64,000 nt of DNA from Cryptomeria japonica (taxonomy: Eukaryota > Streptophyta > Pinopsida > Cupressales > Cupressaceae): contig NC_081412.1 of the NCBI RefSeq assembly GCF_030272615.1, positions 542,890,335 to 542,954,334 of the forward strand, in the 5' to 3' direction. Both the position numbers and the translations under genes were made by a program. Every line of letters begins with the position of its first letter. Position 1 is the first letter of the stretch. This document shows positions 24,000 through 35,206 of the stretch, piece after piece. The notes beneath the pieces are model-generated. The model was not told the DNA's origin. It saw only the letters and a program-made list of their open reading frames with translations, and did no database searches.

Positions 24000-26589
24000 A
24001 TGGATTTTTGTTAGATCTGTATTTTTTGTACGTTTTTCTAAGCCTATATTGCTGTTTTGTAAAATGATTTGGAGAATAACCTTGTGCAGCTAGGGATTTG
24101 GACACGAAATCAAGATCTTGGAGAGATTTGATCCGATATCACAAACAACTTGGAATTTTTGCACAAAATGTTTTTGGCAGATTGAAGATAGTATCAAGAG
24201 ATCTCAAGCCAAAATTCAAAATTGTTAGAACACATTTTCATTATCTATGAATTTTTTATGATTTTTCATAAAAAAAAAAAATTTTGAGAGCAAATGAGAG
24301 AATATTTTGGATTTTCTTACTTTTTTGGAAATATCTCATAATTAAACACAGTTTCTGTTCTTTGTGATTTTAATTTTGATGCAAAATATTTCCTAAAAAA
24401 TCAGATCTTTAAAAATTAGGGTTTTTCATTATTTTGATTAGATCTCACAAATGACTATGAATTGTGGCATAAAATTTTGTTTGCAAGTTAAGAACATTAT
24501 CTGAGGTGTTCAGTAAAAATTTCAGATTTGTTGGAGCATATTTGAAGTTTCTATGAATTTTTTATGTATTTTCATAAAAAATTAATTTTGAGAGAAAATT
24601 AGTGAGTTTTTCAAATTTTATTACATTTTTGGAAATATCTCAGAATTAAACATAAGATCTATTCTTTGTGATTTTAATTTTGATGCAAAACCATTCCTAC
24701 AAAATCGGATCTTTAAAACTTAGGGTTTTGCATTATTTTGCTCATATCGCACAAACAGCTTGGAGTTTTTGTAGGAATTGTTGTATGCAGGTTTGGAAGA
24801 CCATTAGGACTGTCCAGTAAAAAATTCATATTTTTTGGTGCAATTTTGCATTTTATATGAATTGTTTATGATTTTTCATAAAAAAATATTTTTTGGAGCA
24901 AATTAGCAAATTTTTTGGATTTTCTTACATTTCTGCAAATTTCTTGAAATTTTACAGGTGGTCTTTTTTTTATAATGAATCAGATCTTTGAATTGGTAAA
25001 AAAAAAATGCATTGTTGAAGGCCCCTATTTCACAAAGTATTTTGGATCTAAAATTTACCTAACTTGTGTGCTTGCAGGAGGGGTATTATTGCAAAACTAA
25101 TAACAAATCTTTGTTGCAGAATTTTGGCAAGGGTTTTTTATCTTTATTGTATGCCTTATTTTCATAGACTAGCAAACACTTCAATTGGTGCACTAAAATT
25201 GAACTAGTGTCTTTTGTGTCTTGGGCAATAGGTGCTTTTTGTTTCATCTTTAGAGGGCCTGTTTCCCTGTGTGGTCATTAGGACTACTAGTGAGGAGAGA
25301 ATGACCCAAGTGGTAGCGAGGAAAATCCATCATCTTCTGAACCACTATAAACAACTGTATCCATGGTGAAAGCCATGGGTAACGTGTGCTGATTAGTTCA
25401 TACGCACACTATGTCTCCCCATAAACCCGTTTGATCAAATTTATTTGATCAGTTGTAGGGCGTAACCCCTACCAGCTGGGAGCCTTATGTATTTACAAGC
25501 TGAAAGTGCCACATGCATGGCCACATGAGCGGATGCCCTTACTAGCACTTTTTTGTTTTAGAAAGCCAAAATCCTTCTAGTTGTTGGGTCAGGAGATTGG
25601 ACCTCTGGAGCGACCCACACACATACAGTTCTTAGTAGAGATACAAAGTTTTCCACGGGGAGTTTTCATGGGGACTGATGCTTGGCTGCCCTAGAGAAGT
25701 GAGTACCGAGTGTGGAGCCAGTGGGGTCAAGCATCTAAGTATCCGCTCTGAATAGCATAGCGTCGGGGAAACCCCATGTGGGATCAACAACTATTGTCCT
25801 GGCCAACCATAAGAATTGTGCTTGTCTTATTTTGAACAATCAAACATTCAAGATCAAGCATCAAAACATTGTGTCTTCAAGTGTATGCAAATTTTTTTTA
25901 CATCAAACAACACACTTCCTTTTGAGTCATTTTGAGTCTAAACACTTGCAAACATTGAGTTCACATCAACATTGTGTCATCTTGTCATGAAAAACAGTCA
26001 AACAAATTCAGATTTGGTCACAACACCAACTTCACAAATTGGAAAAATTGCACTCAGATTTTAGAACTGCATCTATGAAGTATACAGGCACATCTGTGTT
26101 CAGAATTGAAAAAAATTACAGTTCAACAAACAAGAACAATCAATTTCAGCATTCTTGAGCTTCCTAGGTTATCTCTCTAGCTTTTCATCTAGCATTCAAC
26201 CTATTTTTGGGTCTCACAAAGTCTCTCATTGCTTTACATCTTGCATTACATTCATATTTGTCTAAACTTGAGTCGAAAGGTCACTTGCTTGTTGTCATCA
26301 TACTTTGTCAACACATTACATACAACAACATTTTGCTAAGTGGTCCCTCATCAAGTTCTATCACCTTTGGGTCTCATTTGGTCTTACTTAGAGTCAAGGT
26401 AAACTTACCTCATCAAAAGAAACTATCATCTCTTTGGAAGTCACACCTACTCTACTACATACATATTTGGTCTTACACTTTGGACATTGCAAGTACACCT
26501 CAGATTCATTTACATTCCATCCAACTCTTGGTCTTCCATACTCTTTCCATTTTCATCTAGTCTCTAACATCTTGGTCAATACCTAGTTC
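24000..26589 (+). other. Long 5' leader of the nested Tat element
   Basis: About 2.6 kb lies between primer site and gag. It contains a 305-bp tandem repeat (24125-25060). A less AT-rich segment at about 25250-25790 has short inverted repeats, for example TTGATCAAATTTATTTGATCA around 25430-25452, and could fold as a packaging or translation-control RNA. The rest, to gag, has no supported coding. Confidence 0.6.
24125..25060. repeat. 305-bp tandem repeat in the Tat leader, about three copies
   Basis: The landmark CACAAA occurs at 24140, 24446, 24750 and, in a diverged partial unit, 25031. Each unit also holds 'ctatgaattttttatg', 'ttggaaatatctca' and 'cttagggtttt'-like blocks. Copies are moderately diverged. 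Confidence 0.8.
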
Positions 26590-28369
26590 ATGGTTGAAAC
26601 CCGTTCCCAAAAATCTAGGAGAGAAACTAAAGAGGCTCAAGAGTCCGCAAACATGAGTGCCTATGAGTACGACAATGATGTCTTTTTCAATTCTGATCAT
26701 ACTACATTACCTGACATGGATGCCTATAGAAACATTCCAAATATTGAGAACATGGACACTATAAACAACAATGATACACACAATGACAATATGGACAACA
26801 TTTCAGTACATTCAACAGAAGTGGAAGACTCCAATATGGATCCCCGTTTTAAGGATCTCCATTTTAATGACAATATGGATAACATTTCAATACATTCAGC
26901 AGACACAGATGCCTATAGAAACATTCCAAATATTGAGAACATGGACACTATAAACAACAATGATACACACAATAACAATATGGACAACATTTCAGTACAT
27001 TTAGCAGAAGTGGAAGACTCCATTATGGATCCCCGTTTTAATCGATTGGTTGAGGAAATAATGAGGAGAGATAGACAATACTTATTACAAGTGATGGCAC
27101 AAAGTGGAGCCAAGATCCCTCATGATTTTGACATGTCTCAAATAATGGAAAATCGACCTTTGCAACAACCTCACCTTGACATGGATCAAAGGATGCCTAA
27201 TAGTGGAGGCAATAGAGGACCACATTTTGTGCCTGAATCACCATCATCTTTGTTTCAAAAACCCGAGGTCCTACATACATATGGTCAAGCATATGATACT
27301 CACCTTCGCATACCATTACGGAAGTCTTATGTAGAAAACTATACTCAATCACATGCCAATGCTAAGGACCAACCACCAAAGCAATTGGATATCCAAAGGC
27401 AGGTTCAAAATTTGGACACAAGGAAACCCTGCATCAAATTTGGGGGCAAGACATTAGAACAAACTCATGACATGCCTGTAGAGTATGGTATACATGGACA
27501 AAGCAGACATTCCATTCCTCATTATGACTCCATACGAGGTGGTCCTTATACGCAGCATCACTATAGACCTCCTCCATATGAACATGTGTATGATCAATAC
27601 CATCCATATATGCAACATTCTCCTCCTCCACCTGATGGCTCAGGCATGGGGTATGGTCCAAGAAGTTGGTCTCCACCTAAGAACAATTTGGAACAACAAA
27701 TAAAAGACTTACAAAAGAAAATGGAGGACATAAATACACCGAAGCCAATTTACACAATGAGAGACATATGTCCGTATCCATTTGACAAAAGTATTCCAAT
27801 GCCTCCTTTTCCTACACACTTTGTGACACCTAAGTTTGATAAGTATAGAGGAAAAGGAGACCCTAAGGAACATATTAAGACAATTTTTCATAGCTTGCAT
27901 TGAGGTAGCAGCAGAATAGACATATTTGATGAGGCTATTCCTACAGAGATTAGGTGATCAAGCTATGGAATGGTTCTCCCAACTCCCACCTGAAATTAAG
28001 TCATGGGGTGACTTAGCAAAGGCATTTATCCAACATTTCTCATACAACATAGAGATAGACATATCAGTCACTACTTTGTGCAACACCAAGCAAAAGGATG
28101 GAGAGTCTTTTTCATCATTTTTACAAAGATGGAGGAATCTAGCCAACAGATGCTCTTGTGAAATTCCACAAAAACAAATGATAGAAATGTTCACCCAAAA
28201 TGTTAACAAAGACATTGGTTATGACTTGAGAAAAGCTTGTTTGTCCACCTTGAAGGACATCATTGAAAAAGGATTAGCAATAGAGAAGGTCCTAATTGAG
28301 CAAGGCATCATCAAAATATTCAAAGAAAACAAAGAGGACTTTAAAGGAAAAGACAAGCCAAGATTTTAG
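26590..28369 (+). pseudogene. gag: Tat gag (capsid region, frameshifted)
   Basis: The frame starts MVETRSQKSRRETKEAQ at 26590. An Asn/Asp-rich N-terminus contains a 63-residue tandem duplication (189 bp; copies begin 26719 and 26908). A central Pro/Tyr-rich region follows. The retrotransposon capsid homology spans about 27830-28340 (KYRGKGDPKEHIKT, then GDQAMEWFSQLPPEIKSW, then FIQHFSYNI and ESFSSFLQRWRNLA). The frame is broken near 27895 with a stop at 27919, in the middle of the capsid domain. Codon content is otherwise clean. Confidence 0.88.
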
Positions 28370-29705
28370 AATAAAAATAAGAACACAATCAATGATGGTG
28401 TTGTTGATGCCAATACAATACGACCCAAAATTGTTTTTCTGGACCAAGCTCTACAAACAATCAAGTGAATACTTAAACAACTTCAAAATCATGAAAAAAG
28501 TACACCCCATTGGGAGAACCACTAGAATCAGTTTTCAAGAAGCTAGTGGAAAACAAAATAATAAAAATTCAAGATCTGCCTCCATATGAGCCAAAGGTTA
28601 AACCAAATTGGTGGAATGATGATGAGTATTGTAAATTTCATAAGAGAAAAGGACATAAAATGAGAAACTTTCATCGACTGAAGAACATCATACAAGATCT
28701 TATTGATAGAGGTGACATTGAGATTGAAGCACACTCATCCAATCAAGAACATGAAATATTTAAAGAACTATTCCCAAAACATGACAAGGGAAAAGCTAAA
28801 GCCACAGATGAGCAGACCAACTATAACAGAGCATCTTATAACTATGATTCAATTGTTAATCACATTTTGATGGACAATTATGTCTCTACCCTTATCATCA
28901 AGGACAAAATGCTTGAGAATTCTACCCAAAGACCCAAGATTGTCCTAAAAGGCATTGGATCTTCTTTTGAACCTACCTCTGAATGTAATGTCACAACTCA
29001 TCGAGGTAAATTCACTTTGCAAGGTGCTCCAACTAAAACCACCACTTCCTCAGTAACCAATACTGAGTATGACCTTTTAGAATAGTTAGGGAAGACACCT
29101 GCGCTTATCTCCATCCTTGAGCTCTTACGCATATCCTCTACATATAAATCCATTCTTGACAAAACTTTGAGAGACACTTCCATCCCCACTGATCTGAACG
29201 TGGACCAGTTTCAAGCCATGGTGGGATACCTTTCTGTTCCACACTCCCTTACATTCACAGAAGTTGACGACGCCTCTGTGATCCAACCACATAATGCACC
29301 TTTACACATTGAAGCCTTCCTACATAAACATTGAATAAAATGAGTTCTAATAGATGGAGGAGCTGGTCTCAATATATGTACTTTGAACACAATAATACAA
29401 TTAGGATATTCTAAAAAGGTGTGAATACTACAAACAAAGTTACCATCAAAGCATATGATGACGAAGAGCATTTATCCAAAGAAATAGTCACCTTAGCTCT
29501 TAGAGTAGGGCTAGTTACAAAATATGTGGTTTGTCAGGTGCTAGCCCTCGATCTCACATACAACATATTGCTAGGATGTCCATGGATTCATGAAATGAGA
29601 GCAGTTCCATCTACATGCCACCAATCAATTAAGTTTCCTCACAATGGAGTTGAAGTGACCATCAAAGGTGATCCGAATCCATTCATATATTGCAACAATC
29701 TATGA
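28370..29705 (+). pseudogene. Gag C-terminus and aspartic protease relic
   Basis: A nucleocapsid-like motif, CKFHKRKGHKMRNFHRLKN, lies near 28630-28690; the final zinc-binding Cys of the Tat-type motif is replaced by Phe. The frame continues to a stop at 29083. The protease region reads LIDGGAGLNIC near 29349-29382, with the active-site Asp in the DGGAG context typical of Tat protease, and [15 protein letters not shown] at about 29551-29600. Frameshifts and stops interrupt it. Confidence 0.8.
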
Positions 29706-30659
29706 CATAAATTAGAAATAACAATCCCGATCAATTGAGAGGTTGTTCCTTCATCAACATATGTTGATGCAGAATCCTTGAAAGCTTCTACATCAAAACA
29801 AGCAAAGATCAAAGAAAAGTTCAATATTAAAGACATGGGATGTGGTGAGTATATCTTTCATGTTGATCAACTCCCACTATCTCCTAAGACATTCAGTCAA
29901 CAAGAAAAACCTACAAACAATTTGCAAGGAATTGGGGGCGAACCACCTAGTGTTGTGGCTACTAAGTCTGAATGCAAATCTCCTCTAGTGGTGCAAGCAA
30001 CTCTTGATATCAATAGTCCTAAGAGTGGTTCCAGTGAAGAATCTATTGAGTGTATTGCCAACCCTCTTGAGAACTCACATAGCCTTACCATATCATCCAC
30101 TCATTCCATTTTCACACCTCTCCCAGACTTGGATCAACAAGAATTACAAAAGCCCTTACTCATTGGGGATGAAAAATCAAGCTATGAACAGAAAAAACTA
30201 AAAGTCAAAACTAAAGAAAAGTCCTTTAGTCAAAATCAAAATCAAAAGCTATTGGACTCTGCAAAAATCAAAGTCAAGGATAAAAATCATATGAAGAAAA
30301 AAGAACAAGAGTTGATCTCCCGTAATATCAAAATAACTGGGGGCAAAAGTTCTACAATTGCAAGTTAAAAAGAATGCTTGTTGATCTTAAGTCTCAATCA
30401 TGCTATCCTACTTTCACTTTTTTTCACAATCATAAGCCTTCATCACTCATCCACTTGTTCTGCATTTCCTTTCCCTTCTGGCAATACATCACAGACCTTT
30501 AATGGAGTTTCCTTGAGGGACTTTGTTATTAGGGATACCCAAACTTCTTTAGGTGACACGCATACAGGCCTGTGTAGTCCACATGCTAGTAATTTTATCT
30601 CAGTTCCTTCATCAAGGAAGACAGTCACTCAAGCTATACATAATTCAGTCAAGGAATAA
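29706..30659 (+). pseudogene. Post-protease linker, followed by unassigned sequence replacing RT and integrase core
   Basis: A Lys/Ser/Gln-rich linker reads from 29778 to 30368 (KASTSKQAKIKEKFN...GGKSSTIAS) and matches no domain I know. In an intact Tat element RT should follow. Instead there are about 290 bp, 30371-30659, including an ORF starting with a hydrophobic stretch, and then integrase resumes near its C-terminus. The swap marks an internal deletion or replacement of several kilobases. Confidence 0.65.
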
Positions 30660-30895
30660 TATAGTTACAATCATAAAGTCAAGCCTCGTACATTTGAGGT
30701 AGGTGAATTAGTTCTCAAAGAGAATCCTAAAAATCAGCAAGACAGAGAGAAGAAGTGTAAGTTCAAACCAAATTGGCTTGGTCCTTACATCATCACAATA
30801 GCCTATGGATCTGGTGCATATCAGCTTTCAACCACAGAGGGTGCACCTTTGGAGGATCCTATCAACAACATGCACCTTCTTAGGTTTTACACATA
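30660..30895 (+). pseudogene. Integrase C-terminal fragment
   Basis: The reading YSYNHKVKPRTFEVGELVLKENPKNQQ... through ...INNMHLLRFYT and a TAG stop at 30893-30895 matches the end of pol in Tat element 1 (3190-3429) almost residue for residue. It confirms the family and shows that the 3' boundary of pol survived. Confidence 0.9.
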
Positions 30896-32520
30896 GCTCT
30901 TTAGAGTATCCTAATTAAAAAATACAAAAAAATCAAAAAATTCAAAAATACCAAAAAATAAAAAAAGTAAAAAAAATACAAAAAAAATCATAAAAATAAA
31001 AAATTGTTACTCGGTGAAAACTTGGCAAATGAGTGCCTTGTGATACACAAAAAAAACAAAAAAAACTAAAGAGAAATAAATTTGTCCAACGGTGAAAATC
31101 ACTTCGGTGGCGCCTTGGGCAAGTACCATGGTGAAAACCGGGTCACCGACACCATGTGTAGAGACATTTCTCCTCCCTCCTTTAGGATTTTCTATCATCC
31201 TTTCAGTTTTGCAAACACTCACAGGCTATTCGTCCACGCTAAACTTACCCATTCCCATCATGTCTTGTTATTGATCTACCCAAGATTAGTTAGCCATCCA
31301 TAATAAACCTCCCTTTTCACCCTTTTCCATCCATAATAAATCAGCTCCTATCTGTGGCTAAGGAAAATCCTACATCTAGTAATGGGTGTGGAACTAAGAG
31401 CATCACATGTTTTGAGGAGTACAATTTCTTCTAGTTTACTTCAGTCTATTTGTGCACAATCCACAATAAAGCAACATTTGCATCACAATCCGCAACAAAG
31501 TTTCATCTTATCCGCAATAAATTATCAGTTTCATGGATTCATTCAGTTTCAGATGAGACACAACAACAATGGGCTTCAACAAATCAAATCTTTCAACAAA
31601 CTCAGACAACATTATGGTTCAGTGCTATTTATCCTTTTGTGAATGAAAACGTTGTGACCACAATCAAATTGACTTATACAAGTGACAAGAGACATTAAAC
31701 ATGAGGACTATAGTGGATGTTGGTGTCGAGCCTTGGTTTTCTTTTGATTTTATCTTTTGGTGACATGTCTTTTGGCTTTTCCAGGATGTCTCTGACTAGA
31801 GATTCTATCTCCATGATGTCTTTGACTAGAAAGGCAAGGATAGGGTATGGTCACCTATTATTTTCTTTGTTGTCTGTGGATTGTCTCTTAGTAATGCTAT
31901 GGCTTGTCCAGGGATATGAGGACACTGAGAGTTTAGTGTGAACTGGGGAATTCCTTCTTTGTGACTGTCTGATCTCCATTCAAATGGGTACAATGACTTT
32001 CTGGGTCAAACAATATATGCTTCGATTGTCATAACCTATTTTGCCATAATAAAGCTCAATGATGATAATGCACAAGAAGCTCTTTCACTTTCATATCTTC
32101 TATCTTTCATCCCCCTTTCTTGATTGACCTCCATCATCCTTCTTGAGTCCATGTAGCCCGCTATCACATGATTAAGTATAATGACACACCAAAAACATTT
32201 GCATTTCATGTAGTTTGCACCTGCATTGCCACTTATTAGCATTTCATACATACATATAGATATCACAATTACATCACATCTTGCACACAACACATGTTAG
32301 CACATTTTACATTCTCATCATGCAAATAGTTCTTTGCATTATCATATTCATTTGAATTTCATACATCCACAATTGCATATGCATAACATATAAAACATAA
32401 AAGAACAAAAACATAGTGCATTTCCTCATGTACATATTTGCATCCATATCATAAGCATCACATAGATTCAACATACATCGTATAGGTACACATTCATATA
32501 GTTGCCGCAAAGATGAATCA

Positions 32521-32557
<37 letters not shown>

Positions 32558-32610
32558 TATCAAAATCATAAGTGTCATGATACAATGATGTCAAAATCAT
32601 ATGGCTACAA
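30896..32610. other. Post-pol spacer of nested Tat element
   Basis: An A-rich run (30920-31010) is followed by 'ctcggtgaaaacttggcaaatgagtgcc', homologous to the post-pol spacer of Tat element 1. Short ORFs at 31382-31941 have no support. An (AT)n run lies at 32525-32554. The antisense PMD frame ends at 32611. Confidence 0.6.
32525..32554. repeat. (AT)n microsatellite
   Basis: About 15 uninterrupted AT dinucleotides, ending in TTAATAT. Confidence 0.9.
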
Positions 32611-33430
32611 TCATCTGAAGGTGTCTACATCATCATACAAAATGGTACAAAACTGATACATAGGGAGCCCTCTAAGGCTATGATGAACACCCTCCCTCGA
32701 AGCCGGTTGGCCTCGATGGAGTCTAATTGCTGGAAGGAACTGCCCCAGGATCATCTCTCTTGCCCCCTCTATATGGTGGTGGTGGAGGACCCATGACCCC
32801 ACCACTAGATGCCTATCTCTTGTCTCTCCCTCCAGTGGTCCTCGCAGTCCGTGATTGTCTACAGAAGCTCCTAGCTCGCTGATTTGGTGGCACTGCTCCA
32901 TAGTATAGGTCTCTCCAGTAGCCTATCTCCTCCCCCATCCCACATCCAATCCTCGTGTCTCTCTATCTGGATAGAGGAACCCACTGATCACTCCTGCCAG
33001 TACTGCTAGTAGTGCTAATCCTATCCATATCATGGTATCCCAAGCCACATGTCCAGCCCTGATCTCCAATCCTAGATTCTGGAACACTCATCTCAGTACA
33101 TCCCTGGCTCCCTCTTGATCGTAAGGAACCAACTCCCCATCAATCAGTATCCGTAGTATCCTATATACATCCTCCAAGGTGATTGTCATCTCACCCATTG
33201 GCAAATGAAACGTGCAAGTCTCTGAATGCCATCTCTTAGCTAGCGTAGTTAGCAAACCCATGTTCACCCAAAAATCAGGCACATACATAAAATATCGCCA
33301 ACCCATAGCCTAAACTGCTTCTCTATCCTCGAATGTCAGCTCTAGTCGTAAACTCTGAGTTGATAGGAATCTCTCTCATGACTCCAGCATCGGTAGGTCC
33401 TCCTGCAGTTAAGAAAATAAACTATGTTGA

Positions 33431-33556
33431 TCCTAGTGGCACTCCCTGTTCATCACAAAGTGTTTTCGTTTATCCTAGTGGCACTCCCTATTCATCACAA
33501 AGTGCTTCTTTTTGTCCTAGTAGTACTCCCTGTTCATCACAAAGTGCTGCTTTGAT
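33431..33556. repeat. 42-bp tandem repeat in the antisense PMD intron, three copies
   Basis: Units start TCCTAGT at 33431, 33473 and 33515 and contain ACTCCCTGTTCATCACAAAG. A fourth diverged unit is near 33698. Confidence 0.87.
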
Positions 33557-33608
33557 CCTATCTTTTAGGGAACCTACTTGAGTGTATCCTCTTAAGTAGC
33601 TTATCCAG

Positions 33609-33816
33609 TTGACAATGTATGTTCTATCATAGAATTGTCAATTTCAGCCTTACCAATTGGCAACGTATGTCCTATCACAAAATTGTCAATTTCTTTGGTA
33701 CTCCTTGTTCATCACATAGTGCCTTGATCTATCCTACCCTAGGGCTTCTGGTTGAGTGTATCCTCTTGAGTAGTTTCCTGATTGGCAATGTATGTTCTAT
33801 CATAGAATTGTCAATC
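33609..33816. repeat. Three intronic hairpin repeats (TTGACAAT ... ATTGTCAA)
   Basis: Inverted repeats of 8-10 bp with about 17-bp loops recur at 33609-33641, 33655-33690 and 33780-33816. Loops share GTATGTTCTATCA. They lie in the antisense PMD intron. Confidence 0.75.
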
Positions 33817-34222
33817 CTAGCCCTATCTTCTATTCTAGTCTTCCCTAGAGGACTTGCTTGAGTGTATCCTCTCCATAGCTTATCCAATCGATAGCATATG
33901 TTCATCACAGAACTATGGATTCAACCTTGAAGATGTAGACACGCCTTAACATTTTCCCCCCTGCTTGACATTTTTTTTCTCGACCTACCTAGAGCACATT
34001 TATTACCCTACCTAACATGCATTTATGACAATAATTAATGCACCAAGGTACAAGGAGGTTTTTTAGTACTTATCGGCTCTCCTGCATCTGCTAGCCTCTG
34101 ATATCGGCAAACATGATCGAATCTATGCACCAATGCCATCGCTAATGACTGCTCTGTTTTGTCTCTACACTCTAATCTCTTAGGTGTGTGGATGACAATG
34201 AGGATGTTTTCCCTCGTAGTCT

Positions 34223-34230
34223 ATCTTATA
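34223..34230 (-). promoter_or_regulatory. TATA-like box of the nested antisense PMD gene
   Basis: Minus strand TATAAGAT, 91 nt upstream of the exon 1 ATG. The counterpart in Tat element 1 is 81 nt upstream of its ATG. The sequence is weaker than the TATAAAAG of that copy. Confidence 0.5.
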
Positions 34231-34461
34231 GACTACCCTAGCCCCAGTCTCCTATGTCAGTCTTCTTTATCCCATGACTCTGTCACTCTATCCTATCTGG
34301 TTAGTCCATTCTACTCTTTATTTCTTATCGAGAGATTGTCTATGATCTTTTTAGACATTTTCATCCAATCTCTCGAGGGGGCATATCATTCCCATCTTGG
34401 GGCAACTTTGTATCAGTTCATATTATCTTCTTTAAAACAACGCGACAAGCTGCATTGTCTC

Positions 34462-34475
34462 AAAGAGGGGCAAAA
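34462..34475 (+). other. Polypurine tract of nested Tat element
   Basis: AAAGAGGGGCAAAA directly before the 3' LTR TGTAGAC, identical to the tract of Tat element 1. Confidence 0.92.
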
Positions 34476-35206
34476 TGTAGACACCTAAAATTGCCATGTC
34501 TAATTAAATAAATATTTTTATTTATTTAATTAATTCATTTATCCCCTTCTAGCCTTATTTCTCATTTAAATAAATACATTTATTTATTTAAATTATCCTT
34601 TTCCTAAATTAAATAAATACTTTTATTTATTTAACTGATCCCACTTCTTCTATTAATTAAATAAATCTTTATTTATTTAACTAATTCATTAACCTTTTCT
34701 ACCTATGACACATGTCATTCATCTCTTAATTCCTACACTACCTACCCTCTCATTATTTTCTTATTTTCTCTACCTACCCTTTAATCATAGCCGACCATTT
34801 ATCTTTTACACCTCTTAATCTTATCCCTCCATTTCTTATAGTATCTTCTATATAAGAGGATACTTTCCTTCATTATCAACCCCTGAACGACTACTTGCCT
34901 ACACTAGCATTCAAACTTTCATATGCGATCTAGCTATCAACTACATTTCCGTTCTTTGTTGAGCTCTTGTGGACATATAAAATCTGAGAGCAAAAATAGC
35001 AAGCAAGATCAATGGAGATAGGAAGAATGGAGATTCAAACCCTATTGGACATGTGATGGTATAATCTTTGTGATTTCATTTGATTTGCATTGTCTTAGGT
35101 AATCTTCATATGTTATGATGGATCTTTATTGATTGTTAGGCTAGGGTTTTGTGGTTGAATTCATTTAGTCTTTCAACACTGTTATTATCCATTTTCACCA
35201 TAAACA
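34476..35206 (+). repeat. 3' LTR of nested Tat element
   Basis: 731 bp, about 4% substituted against the 5' LTR with transitions in the majority. TATA box TATATAAG at 34849-34856. The LTR ends CATAAACA, followed by the CAAGC duplication. Confidence 0.95.

Larger units (their letters stand above)
32611..34139 (-). pseudogene. Antisense PMD gene, two exons, inside the nested Tat element
   Basis: Exon 1 is 34139-34074 (22 codons, starting MALVHRFDHVCRYQRLA) and aligns with exon 1 of the Tat element 1 gene (…HRFERVRRYRRLA). Exon 2 starts at 33402 after a TTTTCTTAACTGCAG acceptor, also in phase 0. It reads a PMD: LLTTLAKRWHSETCTFHLP, GEMTITLEDVYRILRI, then FLYPDRETRGLDVGWG. The donor is ATAAGT where GTAAGT is expected, so splicing is probably dead. 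In-frame stops near 33376, 33313, 33088 and 32917 are single C-to-T or equivalent changes. The frame stays open to 32611 but the C-terminal coiled-coil part of the other copy is missing or diverged. Its function is unknown; it lies between pol and the 3' LTR like the other copy. Confidence 0.82.
23205..35206 (+). mobile_element. Complete nested Ty3/gypsy Tat element, 12.0 kb, non-autonomous
   Basis: Both LTRs (23205-23978 and 34476-35206) begin TGTAGACACC and end CATAAACA. Perfect target duplications CAAGC lie at 23200-23204 and 35207-35211, and joining the flanks restores the copia reading. Inside are a primer-site-like sequence, a long leader with tandem repeats, gag, a protease relic, only the last 80 or so codons of integrase, and an antisense PMD gene. 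RT, both RNase H domains and the integrase catalytic core are absent, so it needed another element for mobility. By-eye LTR alignment shows about 30 substitutions in about 725 bp plus two indels. Confidence 0.95.

Noticed and set aside
30378-30659. Small secreted protein with a signal-peptide-like start
   Set aside because: It lies in the decayed pol region and the following frame is integrase; the hydrophobic start is not enough evidence for a gene.
31382-31941. Three overlapping short ORFs after the nested pol
   Set aside because: No similarity to each other or to element 1, stop-dense surroundings, no start context.
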